Below, one piece after another: positions 45,193 to 54,141 of a stretch of DNA of 64,000 bases (the first letter of the stretch is position 1; the number at the start of each line of letters is the position of its first letter). Below the pieces are notes generated by a model. It was not told the DNA's origin and made no database searches. It saw only the letters and a program-made list of their open reading frames with translations. Both the position numbers and the translations under genes were made by a program. This DNA comes from Takakia lepidozioides (taxonomy: Eukaryota; Streptophyta; Takakiopsida; Takakiales; Takakiaceae): assembly GCA_030704615.1 (NCBI GenBank), contig CM060731.1, positions 83,866,756 to 83,930,755 on the forward strand, written 5' to 3'.

Positions 45193-47268
45193 ATGCGGCT
45201 GGAAAGCCTAAGTTGTTTGAGAGGTATCTGCTGTGGTGTAGTTACAGCAACACCAACTGAAGAGGAAACCAACATTTACCCATCACATTTCTATGAAGAA
45301 AGAGAAGGAGAAATAGAAATTCTAGAAGAACCAGCCATTGTGAGCTTACAGGATGAAGTGGTGACTGGTTGGACAATCACAGCTGATGAGCAGGTGAGGG
45401 AAGTAAATGTGGGAACTAAAGAGGAACCAAGGATGGTGAAAGTAGGAGCTGATTTGGAGCCGGAATTCTTCGAAGAAGCTAAAAGCTTGTTCATCAAATA
45501 CAGAGATGTATTTGCTTGGAGCTATGAGGATCTAAAAGGGATACCACCTGAAGTCTGTCAGCATAAGATTGAACTGGAACCAGGGTCAGTACCAATCAAG
45601 CAGGCGAGGTATAGAATGAATCCCAACTACGCACAGAAGGTTGGAGAAGAGATAAAGAAGTTGGCTGAGGCTAAGTTTATATACCCAATAGAGTATACAA
45701 CTTGGTTGTCACCCATTGTTATAGTTCCCAAGAAGAATGGCAAACTAAGAGTATGTGTGAACTATAAGAAGCTGAATGCTTGTACGAAGAAAGATCATTT
45801 CCCTTTGCCATTCACAGAAGCAGTATTAGACATTGTGGCAGGCCATGAGATGTACTCATTCATGGATGGCTTCAGTGGTTATAATCAAGTGCAAGTGGCA
45901 GAAGAAGACAAAAGGAAAACAGCTTTCATCACAGACTGGGGGGCTTATGCATACAAAGTCATGCCCTTTGGACTTTATAATGCACCAGCGACCTTTCAGA
46001 GAGTGATAAGTGAATCTTTTCATGAGTATCTGGATGATTTCATGCAGGTATTCTTGGATGATTTCACTGTGTACAGCTCTAAGAATGAGCACTTGCATAA
46101 ATTGGAGTTATGTTTGGCCAGATGCAGGATGAGAGGTCTGGGCCTGAATCCAGAGAAGTGTACTTTCTGTGTGAACTCAGGGGTGCTTCTGGGACACATT
46201 GTGTGTAAGAAGGGACTCCTTGTGGATCCCAGAAAGATAGAGTCCATTAAAGCCTCTCCACCACCAGTGAATGTTAAAAGTCTAAGGAGATTCCTTGGGC
46301 AAACCAGTTATTACAGAAGATTTGTCAAAAGGTATGCACAAATAGCAACACCATTGAGCAAACTACTGAAGAAAGATGCAGTGTTTGCCTGGACAGCTGA
46401 ATGTCAACAGGCGTTTGAGGAACTTACACTGTCAGTAACAACTACACCTGTGCTAATTAACCCTCACTGGCATGTAGTATTTCATGTTCACTGTGATGCA
46501 TCAGGAGAAGCGTTGAGAGCGGTGTTAGCCCAGAATGTTACAGGAAATATAGATTCACCTGTGTACTATGCTAGCCGGTTGATGAACAGTGCTGAAAGGA
46601 ACTATAGCACAACGGAAAGAGAAGCATTGGCAATGATCTATGCAGTGAAGAAATTCAGGCATTACCTGTTGGGCAAGAAGTTTATGTTCTATGTGGATCA
46701 CCAGGCTCTGATATACCTGGTAAACAAACCTCTGATAAGCAGAAGAATAGCAAGATGGTTGATAATCTTGCACGAGTTTGAGTTCGAGGTTGTTTACAAG
46801 CCTGGGAGACTGCATCTTATGGCGGATCATTTGTCACGGTTATCAACAGGAGAACCAGCCACAGGAATAGATGATCAATTATCAGATGCGAGTCTCTTTG
46901 CAGTGGAGGTGCAGGGAAGTGCAGATGACTGGTTAGATTGGCAATGGCCAATCAGATACTACCTTGCTCATGGTCAGTGCCCACCTAGTTATGGTAAGGA
47001 GCAAAGGAAGAGAATCGCTATCAAAGCTTTACCTTATACTATGGTAGGAAGCAGAATGTATAAGCTAGGACCTGATGGAGTACTAAAACGATGCTTGTAC
47101 CACCATGAAGTAAATAAAGTTTTGGAGGAAGTTCATAAAGGAGTGGCTGGAGGTCATTTTGGAGAAGAGACTACCAATAGGAAGATACTACTCGCAAGTT
47201 ACTGGTGGCCTACTTGTTCAAAGATGTACACGAGTATTGTCAGAGTTGTGATGAATGTCAGAGGCTAG
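45193..47268 (+). CDS. Gypsy reverse transcriptase / RNase H
   Basis: This is in the same frame as the upstream Gag-protease ORF. RT motifs: WLSPIVIVPKKNGKLRVCVN, YSFMDGFSGYNQV, KVMPFGLYNAPATFQR and the catalytic VFLDDFTVYS (FLDD, as in many Gypsy elements). RNase H: VFHVHCDASGEALRAVLAQ, YSTTEREALAMIYAVKK and FYVDHQALIYL. The segment ends in the integrase zinc-finger region (GVAGGHFGEETTNRKILL, SYWWPT), where a one-base frame change near 47210 moves the reading into the next ORF. RT and RNase H look intact. Confidence 0.92.
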   Translation: MRLESLSCLRGICCGVVTATPTEEETNIYPSHFYEEREGEIEILEEPAIVSLQDEVVTGWTITADEQVREVNVGTKEEPRMVKVGADLEPEFFEEAKSLFIKYRDVFAWSYEDLKGIPPEVCQHKIELEPGSVPIKQARYRMNPNYAQKVGEEIKKLAEAKFIYPIEYTTWLSPIVIVPKKNGKLRVCVNYKKLNACTKKDHFPLPFTEAVLDIVAGHEMYSFMDGFSGYNQVQVAEEDKRKTAFITDWGAYAYKVMPFGLYNAPATFQRVISESFHEYLDDFMQVFLDDFTVYSSKNEHLHKLELCLARCRMRGLGLNPEKCTFCVNSGVLLGHIVCKKGLLVDPRKIESIKASPPPVNVKSLRRFLGQTSYYRRFVKRYAQIATPLSKLLKKDAVFAWTAECQQAFEELTLSVTTTPVLINPHWHVVFHVHCDASGEALRAVLAQNVTGNIDSPVYYASRLMNSAERNYSTTEREALAMIYAVKKFRHYLLGKKFMFYVDHQALIYLVNKPLISRRIARWLIILHEFEFEVVYKPGRLHLMADHLSRLSTGEPATGIDDQLSDASLFAVEVQGSADDWLDWQWPIRYYLAHGQCPPSYGKEQRKRIAIKALPYTMVGSRMYKLGPDGVLKRCLYHHEVNKVLEEVHKGVAGGHFGEETTNRKILLASYWWPTCSKMYTSIVRVVMNVRG

Positions 47269-49205
47269 GACCTTTGCAGAGATCTGGAAGGATGGCCTTG
47301 CATCCTACAATGCCTACGGAACCATTTCAGAAATGGGGACTAGACTTTGTTGGACCGATAAACCCACCAGCCAAGAATACACGGAACATGTACATAATTA
47401 CAGCCACTGATTATACTACGAAGTGGGTGGAAGCTAAAGCTTTGAGGGACAACACAGCCAAGTCCACAGCAAGGTTCCTGTACGAGAACATACTTACACG
47501 ATTTGGCTGTCCCTTAGAATTTATCAGTGATCAGGGAAGTCACTTCATGAATGAGACCATTGAGTTGTTGACTAAAGAGTTCATGATTGTACATAGAAAG
47601 AGTACAACATATTACCCACAGGGTAATGGGCAGGCAGAGGCTACCAACAAAATACTATGTACTATCTTGGCTAAGATAGTCAATGCAAACAGAACTGATT
47701 GGGATACAAAGCTGCTGACAGCTTTGTGGTCATACAGGACTTCCTATAAAGTCACCACTAAGTATACACCATTCCAATTAGTTTATGGAATGGAAGCCTT
47801 ACTTCCAGTGGAATTCCTGTTACCTACCATGAGAACGGAGTGGGGAAAAAGAATGGAATTGCAAGATTCCATTAAGGTCAGGAAACATGAATTATACCAT
47901 GTGGAAGAAGTACGTGCTGATGCAGCTGATAATATGACCAAAATTCAGATCAAGAAGAAGGAACAGTTTGATGAAGGCAAGTTAAAAACCTTTAAGACGG
48001 GAGATTTGGTTTTATGGTTGCAGAAAAAGGGAAAGATTAAAGCTTCTAAGCTTAAATCACCATGGAAAGGACCTTATGTCATACAAAAGATGTATGATAA
48101 CAACACCGCCATGTTACAAACCATTAATAAAGAAATGCTGGGAAGAGTCAATGGCAATAAGTTGAAAGGGTACAGTGGTATCCATGACAAACCATTGCAG
48201 CATGATTTGCATGTTGAAACGCAAGAGCAGTCACGGGCTGCACCGGGGTTACAAACGGAGTATGGAGCACTTATCGCTAGGCCAAGCACATATGATCAGG
48301 GCGGGCAAAACAAGCGTGACACAGCCTATCACAGCCCATCAAGGCGAACCACAGCCTATCACAGCTCATCACGACGTGACACAGCCTATCACAGCCAATC
48401 AAGGCAAAGCACAGCCTATCACAGCCCATCACGACGTGACACAGCCTATCACAGCCCAGCACGGCGCGACACAGCCTATCACAACCTACCACAGCGTGTC
48501 ACAGCCTATCACAGCTTACCACAGCATATCACAGCCTATCACAGCTTACCACAGTATGACACAGCCTGTCACAGCTCAACACAGCCTACTAGGGTTACAC
48601 GATCCATAGAATCAGTGACAGGTGGACGCATAATAACTTCAGGAAAATGGCTGACGGAAGAAAAAACGGAAACTAGTTTAAAAATAGACACGTGGAGGTC
48701 AGGGCGCGACACACAGCTGAGAAGGAAGTGCAAGACCAGGTGTCATAAAGAAAGAGGACAAAAACGGCCGTCAAAAGGGATGAAAGGCGGGCCCATTAAT
48801 GAATACGGAAAAAGGGAAACGGAACGAACGGCAAGTACAGAAAAGCGAAATTCTTGTCACATGTGTGATCCTAGTGGACTATCCAGCAGGGAAAGTCCAC
48901 TAAAGAAAATAAAATCTAAAATCCAGTCACAGCGGAGACAGCCAATAGAAAACCAGAGAAAGGATCAAGAAAATGGAGGGAAATTGAGCGCAAGAGGCGG
49001 CGTCGTTCTGAGTAACGGGCGTCTCGAAGGGACAGACCATCAATGCTATAGCTTGGAAACTATGGAGGAACTAACAGATTATACGCTCGCAATATTACTT
49101 ACGCAGCATAGACACGAAAGAACAGAGCGGAGCTTTTCTCTTGAGCGATGCTTGCAAGCCCCGCAAGCTTACAAGCCCCGCAAGCTTACAAGAAATTACC
49201 CATAG
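47205..49205 (+). CDS. Gypsy integrase with repeat-bearing tail
   Basis: It continues the HHCC zinc finger (CQSCDECQRLG). The catalytic core shows WGLDFVGPI (first D), FISDQGSHF (second D) and GNGQAEATNK (E), the D,D-35-E set, then SYRTSYKVTTKYTPFQLVYG. After a chromatin-contact-like C-terminal region (KSPWKGPYVIQK), the frame runs through a 30-bp minisatellite translated as DTAYHSPSRR-like decapeptides and then an Arg/Lys-rich tail. The tail after about 48280 is unlikely to be conserved integrase. The last 58 bases overlap the next ORF in another frame. Confidence 0.88.
   Translation: MAYLFKDVHEYCQSCDECQRLGPLQRSGRMALHPTMPTEPFQKWGLDFVGPINPPAKNTRNMYIITATDYTTKWVEAKALRDNTAKSTARFLYENILTRFGCPLEFISDQGSHFMNETIELLTKEFMIVHRKSTTYYPQGNGQAEATNKILCTILAKIVNANRTDWDTKLLTALWSYRTSYKVTTKYTPFQLVYGMEALLPVEFLLPTMRTEWGKRMELQDSIKVRKHELYHVEEVRADAADNMTKIQIKKKEQFDEGKLKTFKTGDLVLWLQKKGKIKASKLKSPWKGPYVIQKMYDNNTAMLQTINKEMLGRVNGNKLKGYSGIHDKPLQHDLHVETQEQSRAAPGLQTEYGALIARPSTYDQGGQNKRDTAYHSPSRRTTAYHSSSRRDTAYHSQSRQSTAYHSPSRRDTAYHSPARRDTAYHNLPQRVTAYHSLPQHITAYHSLPQYDTACHSSTQPTRVTRSIESVTGGRIITSGKWLTEEKTETSLKIDTWRSGRDTQLRRKCKTRCHKERGQKRPSKGMKGGPINEYGKRETERTASTEKRNSCHMCDPSGLSSRESPLKKIKSKIQSQRRQPIENQRKDQENGGKLSARGGVVLSNGRLEGTDHQCYSLETMEELTDYTLAILLTQHRHERTERSFSLERCLQAPQAYKPRKLTRNYP
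48318..48590 (+). repeat. Minisatellite, nine 30-bp units
   Basis: Units start GACACAGCCTATCACAGC and vary most in their last 12 bases. Because 30 is a multiple of three, each unit encodes ten residues in the integrase frame, and the array is open in other frames too. Confidence 0.9.
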
Positions 49206-51301
49206 CCTTCTGTGGCAACCATACGTTTATGCTTTGTGCACTACAGGCATTTCTGCAGTTGTTACAACCAAAACAGTTCTGTGAGTCTAAAATGAAGAGA
49301 GTGAGAGGAATGGAGGAAATCAGGGTGAAGAGCACCACAATTCTGCAGAAACAAACGATTGCTACCCCACAGGCGATACAGATACTGGAGGAGCTGAGAT
49401 TGCAAGGATTGCAAAGCCTAGATTGGACATTACACCATAGACAGTACATGTTACAATTTTTGCAGAACTTTGAGCCAAGGACAGGAACAACAACGGTGAA
49501 GGGAGTTGAATTAATGATTACTCCCCTATACCTCCAGCAATTGTTTCGATTGCCAGCAGGTCAGGTGCATGTGGAGGAACACAGGGCAAGACTGCAAATA
49601 GGGGACTTATTCCAAGAAGGAAGTTTCTTTAAAACTCAGGGTTATGCTTGTACCAAGGCTGTGTACCCAGGGCTAAAAGAGGTAGGCCAGGTATTGAACG
49701 TTCTAATTGCCATGAAACAGAACCAACAATATTTGAGCAGATCCTTCACGGAGGAAATACTCAAAGGCCTGAAGGGACAAGAGGTACAATGGGCGGACAT
49801 AATGTACAACGCACTGGTGGAGGAGATGAAAAGATTACAAGGTACTACCGCAAAGTCCCCTATCATAGTGTCTGGCCCAATCATTGCTCAAATAATTCTT
49901 GATTCTGGTATACTTGATGCGCAAGAAAGAAAGGAGATGGGAGTGTTTGAGCCAGAAACCACTGCAATGGAAGAGCAAGGCTCTTCACACAGTGAGGGTG
50001 GACTAGCAGGGCAACCCGAGACTAAGAGGCAGAGACGGGGAAAGACTGTAGTGGTGGATCCACTGCCTTCACGGATTCCGCATGATAATGTTTCCCAAGC
50101 TCATGTGCAGGAAGGGGCACAGCAGCACAGAGAAATGCCATTACTGGAAGCAGGACCTTCAGAGAGGGAGGAGGAAGTTACTTCAGCATCACAACCATCA
50201 CAGCCAGCTGATCGACTTGTCACAAGGTCACAAGTTGTCCATGCAGCTCAACCAAAAATAATTGATTTGGAAAGAGAAGGGTTAGATATTCCAACTACAG
50301 AACAGATAGTGGCAGAAATGGAGAAGGGGGACCTTCTCTATGAATATTCTGGTCTGGTCAAGGAGACAGAGATTCTAGAGGTGCAACAGTTGCCCAAGGG
50401 AAATCCTGAGGTGCATATAATACACACACCTGTGTCGGAGGTACCACAGGCGGAAGGTCATGACACTGTAGCACCGGTGATAGATGAAGTGGTTCAGGAA
50501 GAAAATCCGGTGGGACAATGGCCTAAGTGGTTCGTGAGACATCACACTGTTGAGGATCAGGAGGAACAGCAGCAACCTCACCATGATGACCCTCAACAGG
50601 CAATGTTGATGAGTTCCATAGGCAGGACACTTAATTTGTTGGGAACTTATGTCAAATCCCATGTTCCAACTACCCAATTGACAGCCTTGAGAGAGGAACT
50701 CCGGAAGGAGTTTGAGGCTCGCCTAGCCACTGAGTGTGCAAACAAGGTCGATGAAGAGGTCACTCTCAAGATGCAGCAGGACTTGGGAAATACAGAAGCG
50801 GCTTTGCAATTGGCCAAGGAACAATTGATTGAGGCAGGCCTCGCGCAAGACCAGTTGCACGAAGCACATAAGCAACAGCTATACCAAATGCAGGTGCAGC
50901 ATGAAAGCAAGTTGCAAGAAGTGAATGCACTACATACGGAGTTGCAGACAGTGCATGACAGGATGGCGATACAATGTGCTACATTCACAACTATGCTTGA
51001 CCAATCTACAAAAGAAATAAACAGTCAAGCGGAAAAATGTACGAAGGCAGAAGAAGAGAATGTTGAGCAAATGAAACTCATTGTCGATATGAAGAATACA
51101 ATCTGTCGCAATGAGGATGCTTTCAAGCAATACAGGCAGGTTGAAGCTGATCAAGAGAAGCACATCGTGGAGTTGCACCAAACGATCATGGCCAATAGAA
51201 ATGAAATCGCGGTCAATAACAAGGTTTGGAGGGAAGCTAATAATCTGGCTGCTGCTTATGCAAATTTGGTTGAACCTGGGTGGACACTAAAATACCTCTA
51301 A
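49148..51301 (+). CDS. Gypsy extra ORF, coiled-coil protein of unknown role
   Basis: One 717-codon frame. The N-terminal part (about residues 50-280) has a globular, helical look (TVKGVELMITPLYLQQLF, EILKGLKGQEVQWADIMYN), similar in style to the plant-transposon-protein domain found after pol in Athila/Tat elements. The middle is low-complexity and acidic with a basic patch (TKRQRRGKTV). The C-terminal 230 residues form a predicted long coiled coil (ALQLAKEQLIEAGLAQDQL and following). No membrane span or signal peptide is seen, so it is not an obvious envelope. The last 28 bases lie inside the 51274 repeat. I do not know its function. Confidence 0.6.
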   Translation: MLASPASLQAPQAYKKLPIAFCGNHTFMLCALQAFLQLLQPKQFCESKMKRVRGMEEIRVKSTTILQKQTIATPQAIQILEELRLQGLQSLDWTLHHRQYMLQFLQNFEPRTGTTTVKGVELMITPLYLQQLFRLPAGQVHVEEHRARLQIGDLFQEGSFFKTQGYACTKAVYPGLKEVGQVLNVLIAMKQNQQYLSRSFTEEILKGLKGQEVQWADIMYNALVEEMKRLQGTTAKSPIIVSGPIIAQIILDSGILDAQERKEMGVFEPETTAMEEQGSSHSEGGLAGQPETKRQRRGKTVVVDPLPSRIPHDNVSQAHVQEGAQQHREMPLLEAGPSEREEEVTSASQPSQPADRLVTRSQVVHAAQPKIIDLEREGLDIPTTEQIVAEMEKGDLLYEYSGLVKETEILEVQQLPKGNPEVHIIHTPVSEVPQAEGHDTVAPVIDEVVQEENPVGQWPKWFVRHHTVEDQEEQQQPHHDDPQQAMLMSSIGRTLNLLGTYVKSHVPTTQLTALREELRKEFEARLATECANKVDEEVTLKMQQDLGNTEAALQLAKEQLIEAGLAQDQLHEAHKQQLYQMQVQHESKLQEVNALHTELQTVHDRMAIQCATFTTMLDQSTKEINSQAEKCTKAEEENVEQMKLIVDMKNTICRNEDAFKQYRQVEADQEKHIVELHQTIMANRNEIAVNNKVWREANNLAAAYANLVEPGWTLKYL

Positions 51302-52948
51302 AAAGGGTCTGTGATTTTTTCATTCCTCTTTTATTTGACTTCCATCTATACTAGATGAGTCACCAGAGAATGAGGAATTACCTCTGTAGGGGTTGTGTCA
51401 CTGGCATCCTATCTATAATTTTTCCATCCATGCCGGATGAAAAATACCAGGATATGAATTCATCTTATTCCTCCTTTATGCCTTTTTTTCCGTACTGGAT
51501 GAGGCTTTTCTTAGGGGATGATGAATTACCTGTTAGGATGAGAAACCGCTGCCTTGGATGATGTGTATTGCTTTTTCATCCTGCTGATGGACCTTCTCCA
51601 AATAGATGAACCTATTAACTTTTTTCATCTGAACCGGATGAAAAATGCAGCTTATGATGACCCTGGAGAATTGTTTAATTACCCTTAATTATAGCTAATT
51701 AAGGAGTGAAACCCTAACCCCTACCCTATAATCTACTGTTTAAACCTAGCTAACGGATGACATCCGTCGGGTTTTCGAGATAAAGGGTGTTGAATATTCA
51801 TCCTCCGCGGATGAAAAATCGGGCTTTGCCCTAGGGTGTCTCTCCCGCCGTTTGCAGCACTCCTCGTGCTTCTGAGCTCGCGGGCTGAGAGTTATGGTGT
51901 CTGAGCTATGCTGCTACCCTGTCTGCTGCTTCATGCCCATGCCGGACGAGCTCCTGGGGATGCGCAATGGCGGCGTCTTGTCTCTTCTCACAGGCGGGAG
52001 ACCCCGCTGTAATTGCACCTCCTCTGGCTTTTATATTTTGCAGCGGTGTATATCTCTCTCTCTCCCTTCTTAAACCTAGCATTTGTATGCTTCGCTTCTC
52101 CTTAGCTGTGCTGGAGGTGGCTTGCTGGTGGCGATGGCACACAGTTACCTTCCCCAATCGCTCAAGGTGCTTTTGGTGATTAGGGTTCCTTTTACTTCAT
52201 GTCTTTCTCTCTTGTTTTTGAGGTTCTTAGTTGACATCGATGACAAGTGTAGGGGTCTGTGATTCACCTGGGGTTCCACAATCCTCACTAACCCATTGGT
52301 TTTTTTGGGGGCTTGTGATGGGACCAAGTGAGGATCCCTACTTGCTTTGAATTCTCTTGAGCTTGCAGATAAGGATGTGAGCAAAAGGAACATACTGCTG
52401 CTGCCTGCAGCCCTGATTTCGGCCCGCTTGCTCCTGGTTTGACATGATGATGCTTGCTTTTGACTTATGTTTTGCTGCCGTTGATGGAGCATTTCGGCCT
52501 GGCAGCCCTGTCTCGTGCAGCACAACATGTGAATCTTACCCTGTCTTGAATCTTTGACAGCTTTGCCTATGGTTTTTTAGACTAGGTACTTTTTTGGCCT
52601 TAAAAGAGGATTGATGGTGTAAGGGTAAAGGCATCAGTGGCTGTTAGGCTCTAAGGAAGAGGAGGCCTGGTTTTTTTTAAAAGAAGACAGCCTGATAAGG
52701 CAATGACAAGCCGTTTTCAGACCTGGATTTGATGTGGAATGGAGCATAGTGAGGTTCTATTTGCAAAACATGGCATTAGCCTCCTGGGAAACAGTGATGG
52801 TAAGCTCTAAAGGACTCTGGCCAGTGATTAGTTACAGTATTTTGCCATATGAACAGCCACCTGCATTGTATGATTTATCTTGGCCAAGTGGGCTTGATCT
52901 TGGGCACTCAAATTGTATGTGTGTCCATATCTGGATGCTGTGACAGGG

Positions 52949-53570
52949 CAGGCCTTTCTTCCATGCCAAAATGCCTTACATGATGCATATCTTGGGACAA
53001 CTGTACATGGTGTAGAATGAAGTTGCAGTTTGTCTTGTCTTGCCCAAGTGGGTCACTTGGTTGCATGTTTGAAGTCTGATAAACTGCAGGCTGGTCCATC
53101 AAGATGCTTGTGTACACAGGTCTTGAATCTGAACAATGGCAGGCTGTTCTTACCTACCCAAGAGGCCTTGCACGATGCATGTCTTGGGGTACTTACAATT
53201 GGCCAAGTGTGAAGCTGCAATATGGTTTGTCTTGCCCAAGAAGTTTACTTGGTTGCATGCTTGAAATCTGATTAATTGCAAGCTGGTCCTTCAAGGTACT
53301 TGTATGAACATATCCTGAATCTGTAGTAGAATAGGCTGTTCTTACCTACCCAAGAAGCCTTGCATGATGCATTTGGGGTACTTACAAATGGCAAAGAGTG
53401 AAGCTGCAATATGTTTTGTCATGCCCCAGAAGATTACTTGGTTGCATGTTTGAAATCTGGTAAATTGCAGGCTGGTCCTTCAAGGTGCTTGTATGAACAT
53501 ACCTTGAATTTGTAGTAGGGCAGGCTGTTCTTACCTTGCATGGTGCATGTCTTGGGCTACTTACAGGAAT
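52949..53570 (+). repeat. 190-bp tandem repeats inside R1 (about 3.3 units)
   Basis: Units begin near 52949, 53140, 53333 and 53522 with CAGGCTGTTCTTACC-like sequence and share TTGGTTGCATG and GCAGGCTGGTCC. The same array occurs in R2 from about 55859. Confidence 0.75.
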
Positions 53571-53835
53571 TTGAACTTCAATAAACCCCGCCCTCCCACC
53601 CTGTTTTATCTTGATTGAATGGGTGTTGTCACTTGGTCTGTTTTGACAAGACTGGAAATGTTAGATGGTGCCCTGTTTATGGGCTGTTTATGTCTTTAAT
53701 TGACAATAACCCTAGTAGGGTCTTGTCCATGTCTTGACATGACATGAATATCTTCCCACTCTCTCCCTCTCTCTTTTAACTTTTTTCTACCCCCTCTCTC
53801 CCTCTGTGGTTTGTTTTTTTTTTTGAGCAGCACAC

Positions 53836-53912
53836 AAGAGAGGAGAGAGGGAGAGGGAGAGGGAGAGGGAGAGACAGGGACAGAGAGAGGGAGTGAGAGG
53901 GAGAGATCAGGA
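53836..53912. repeat. GA/GGGAGA-rich microsatellite
   Basis: GAGAGG and GGGAGA units near the end of R1; followed by A-rich sequence and a C-run at about 53974-53988. Confidence 0.85.
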
Positions 53913-54141
53913 AACCAAAAAAAATAAAAAAAATAAAAAATCGAGGTAGCTGCAGGCAGCTGCTAAGTCACTTCCCCCCCCCCCCCCACCATTTTATTTA
54001 TTTATTTTTCTTTGATGCCCCCTCTCTCCCTCTGTCTTCCTCCTCGGAATTGGCCGGTTGTATCAGTGTTTTTTTTCCTATTTTTCCATCTTTTTCTAAA
54101 CACCCGCCCTATAGAGATTTTTTATCCATACCGGATGAATT

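Larger units (their letters stand above)
43498..51301 (+). mobile_element. 5'-truncated Gypsy retrotransposon with extra 3' ORF
   Basis: Order gag zinc knuckles, protease, RT, RNase H, integrase, extra ORF, all on one strand. RNase H before integrase is the Ty3/Gypsy order. An extra ORF downstream of pol is known in Tat and Athila lineages. No 5' LTR, primer site or capsid region is found upstream; gag starts abruptly after unrelated DNA, so the left part is missing. Confidence 0.88.
51274..54141 (+). repeat. Long repeat R1 (terminal-repeat family), first of tandem pair
   Basis: The unit starts ACCTGGGTGGACACTAAA and is repeated from 54142, a step of 2868 bp. It contains several CATCY..GGATGA palindromes, the landmark GGATGAAAAATCGGGC near 51809, about three 190-bp tandem repeats (52949-53570), and near its end GTTAGATGGTGCCCT and CATGTCTTGACATGACATG (53660-53745), followed by GA/CT-rich DNA. 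The last landmarks also occur, inverted, in the terminal repeats at 56762 and 62718. It may be a long LTR. No polypurine tract is seen just upstream, so assignment to the Gypsy element is uncertain. Confidence 0.75.

Noticed and set aside
48318-48590. CRISPR-like array
   Set aside because: Units are contiguous 30-bp tandem repeats without unique spacers, inside a plant retrotransposon ORF.
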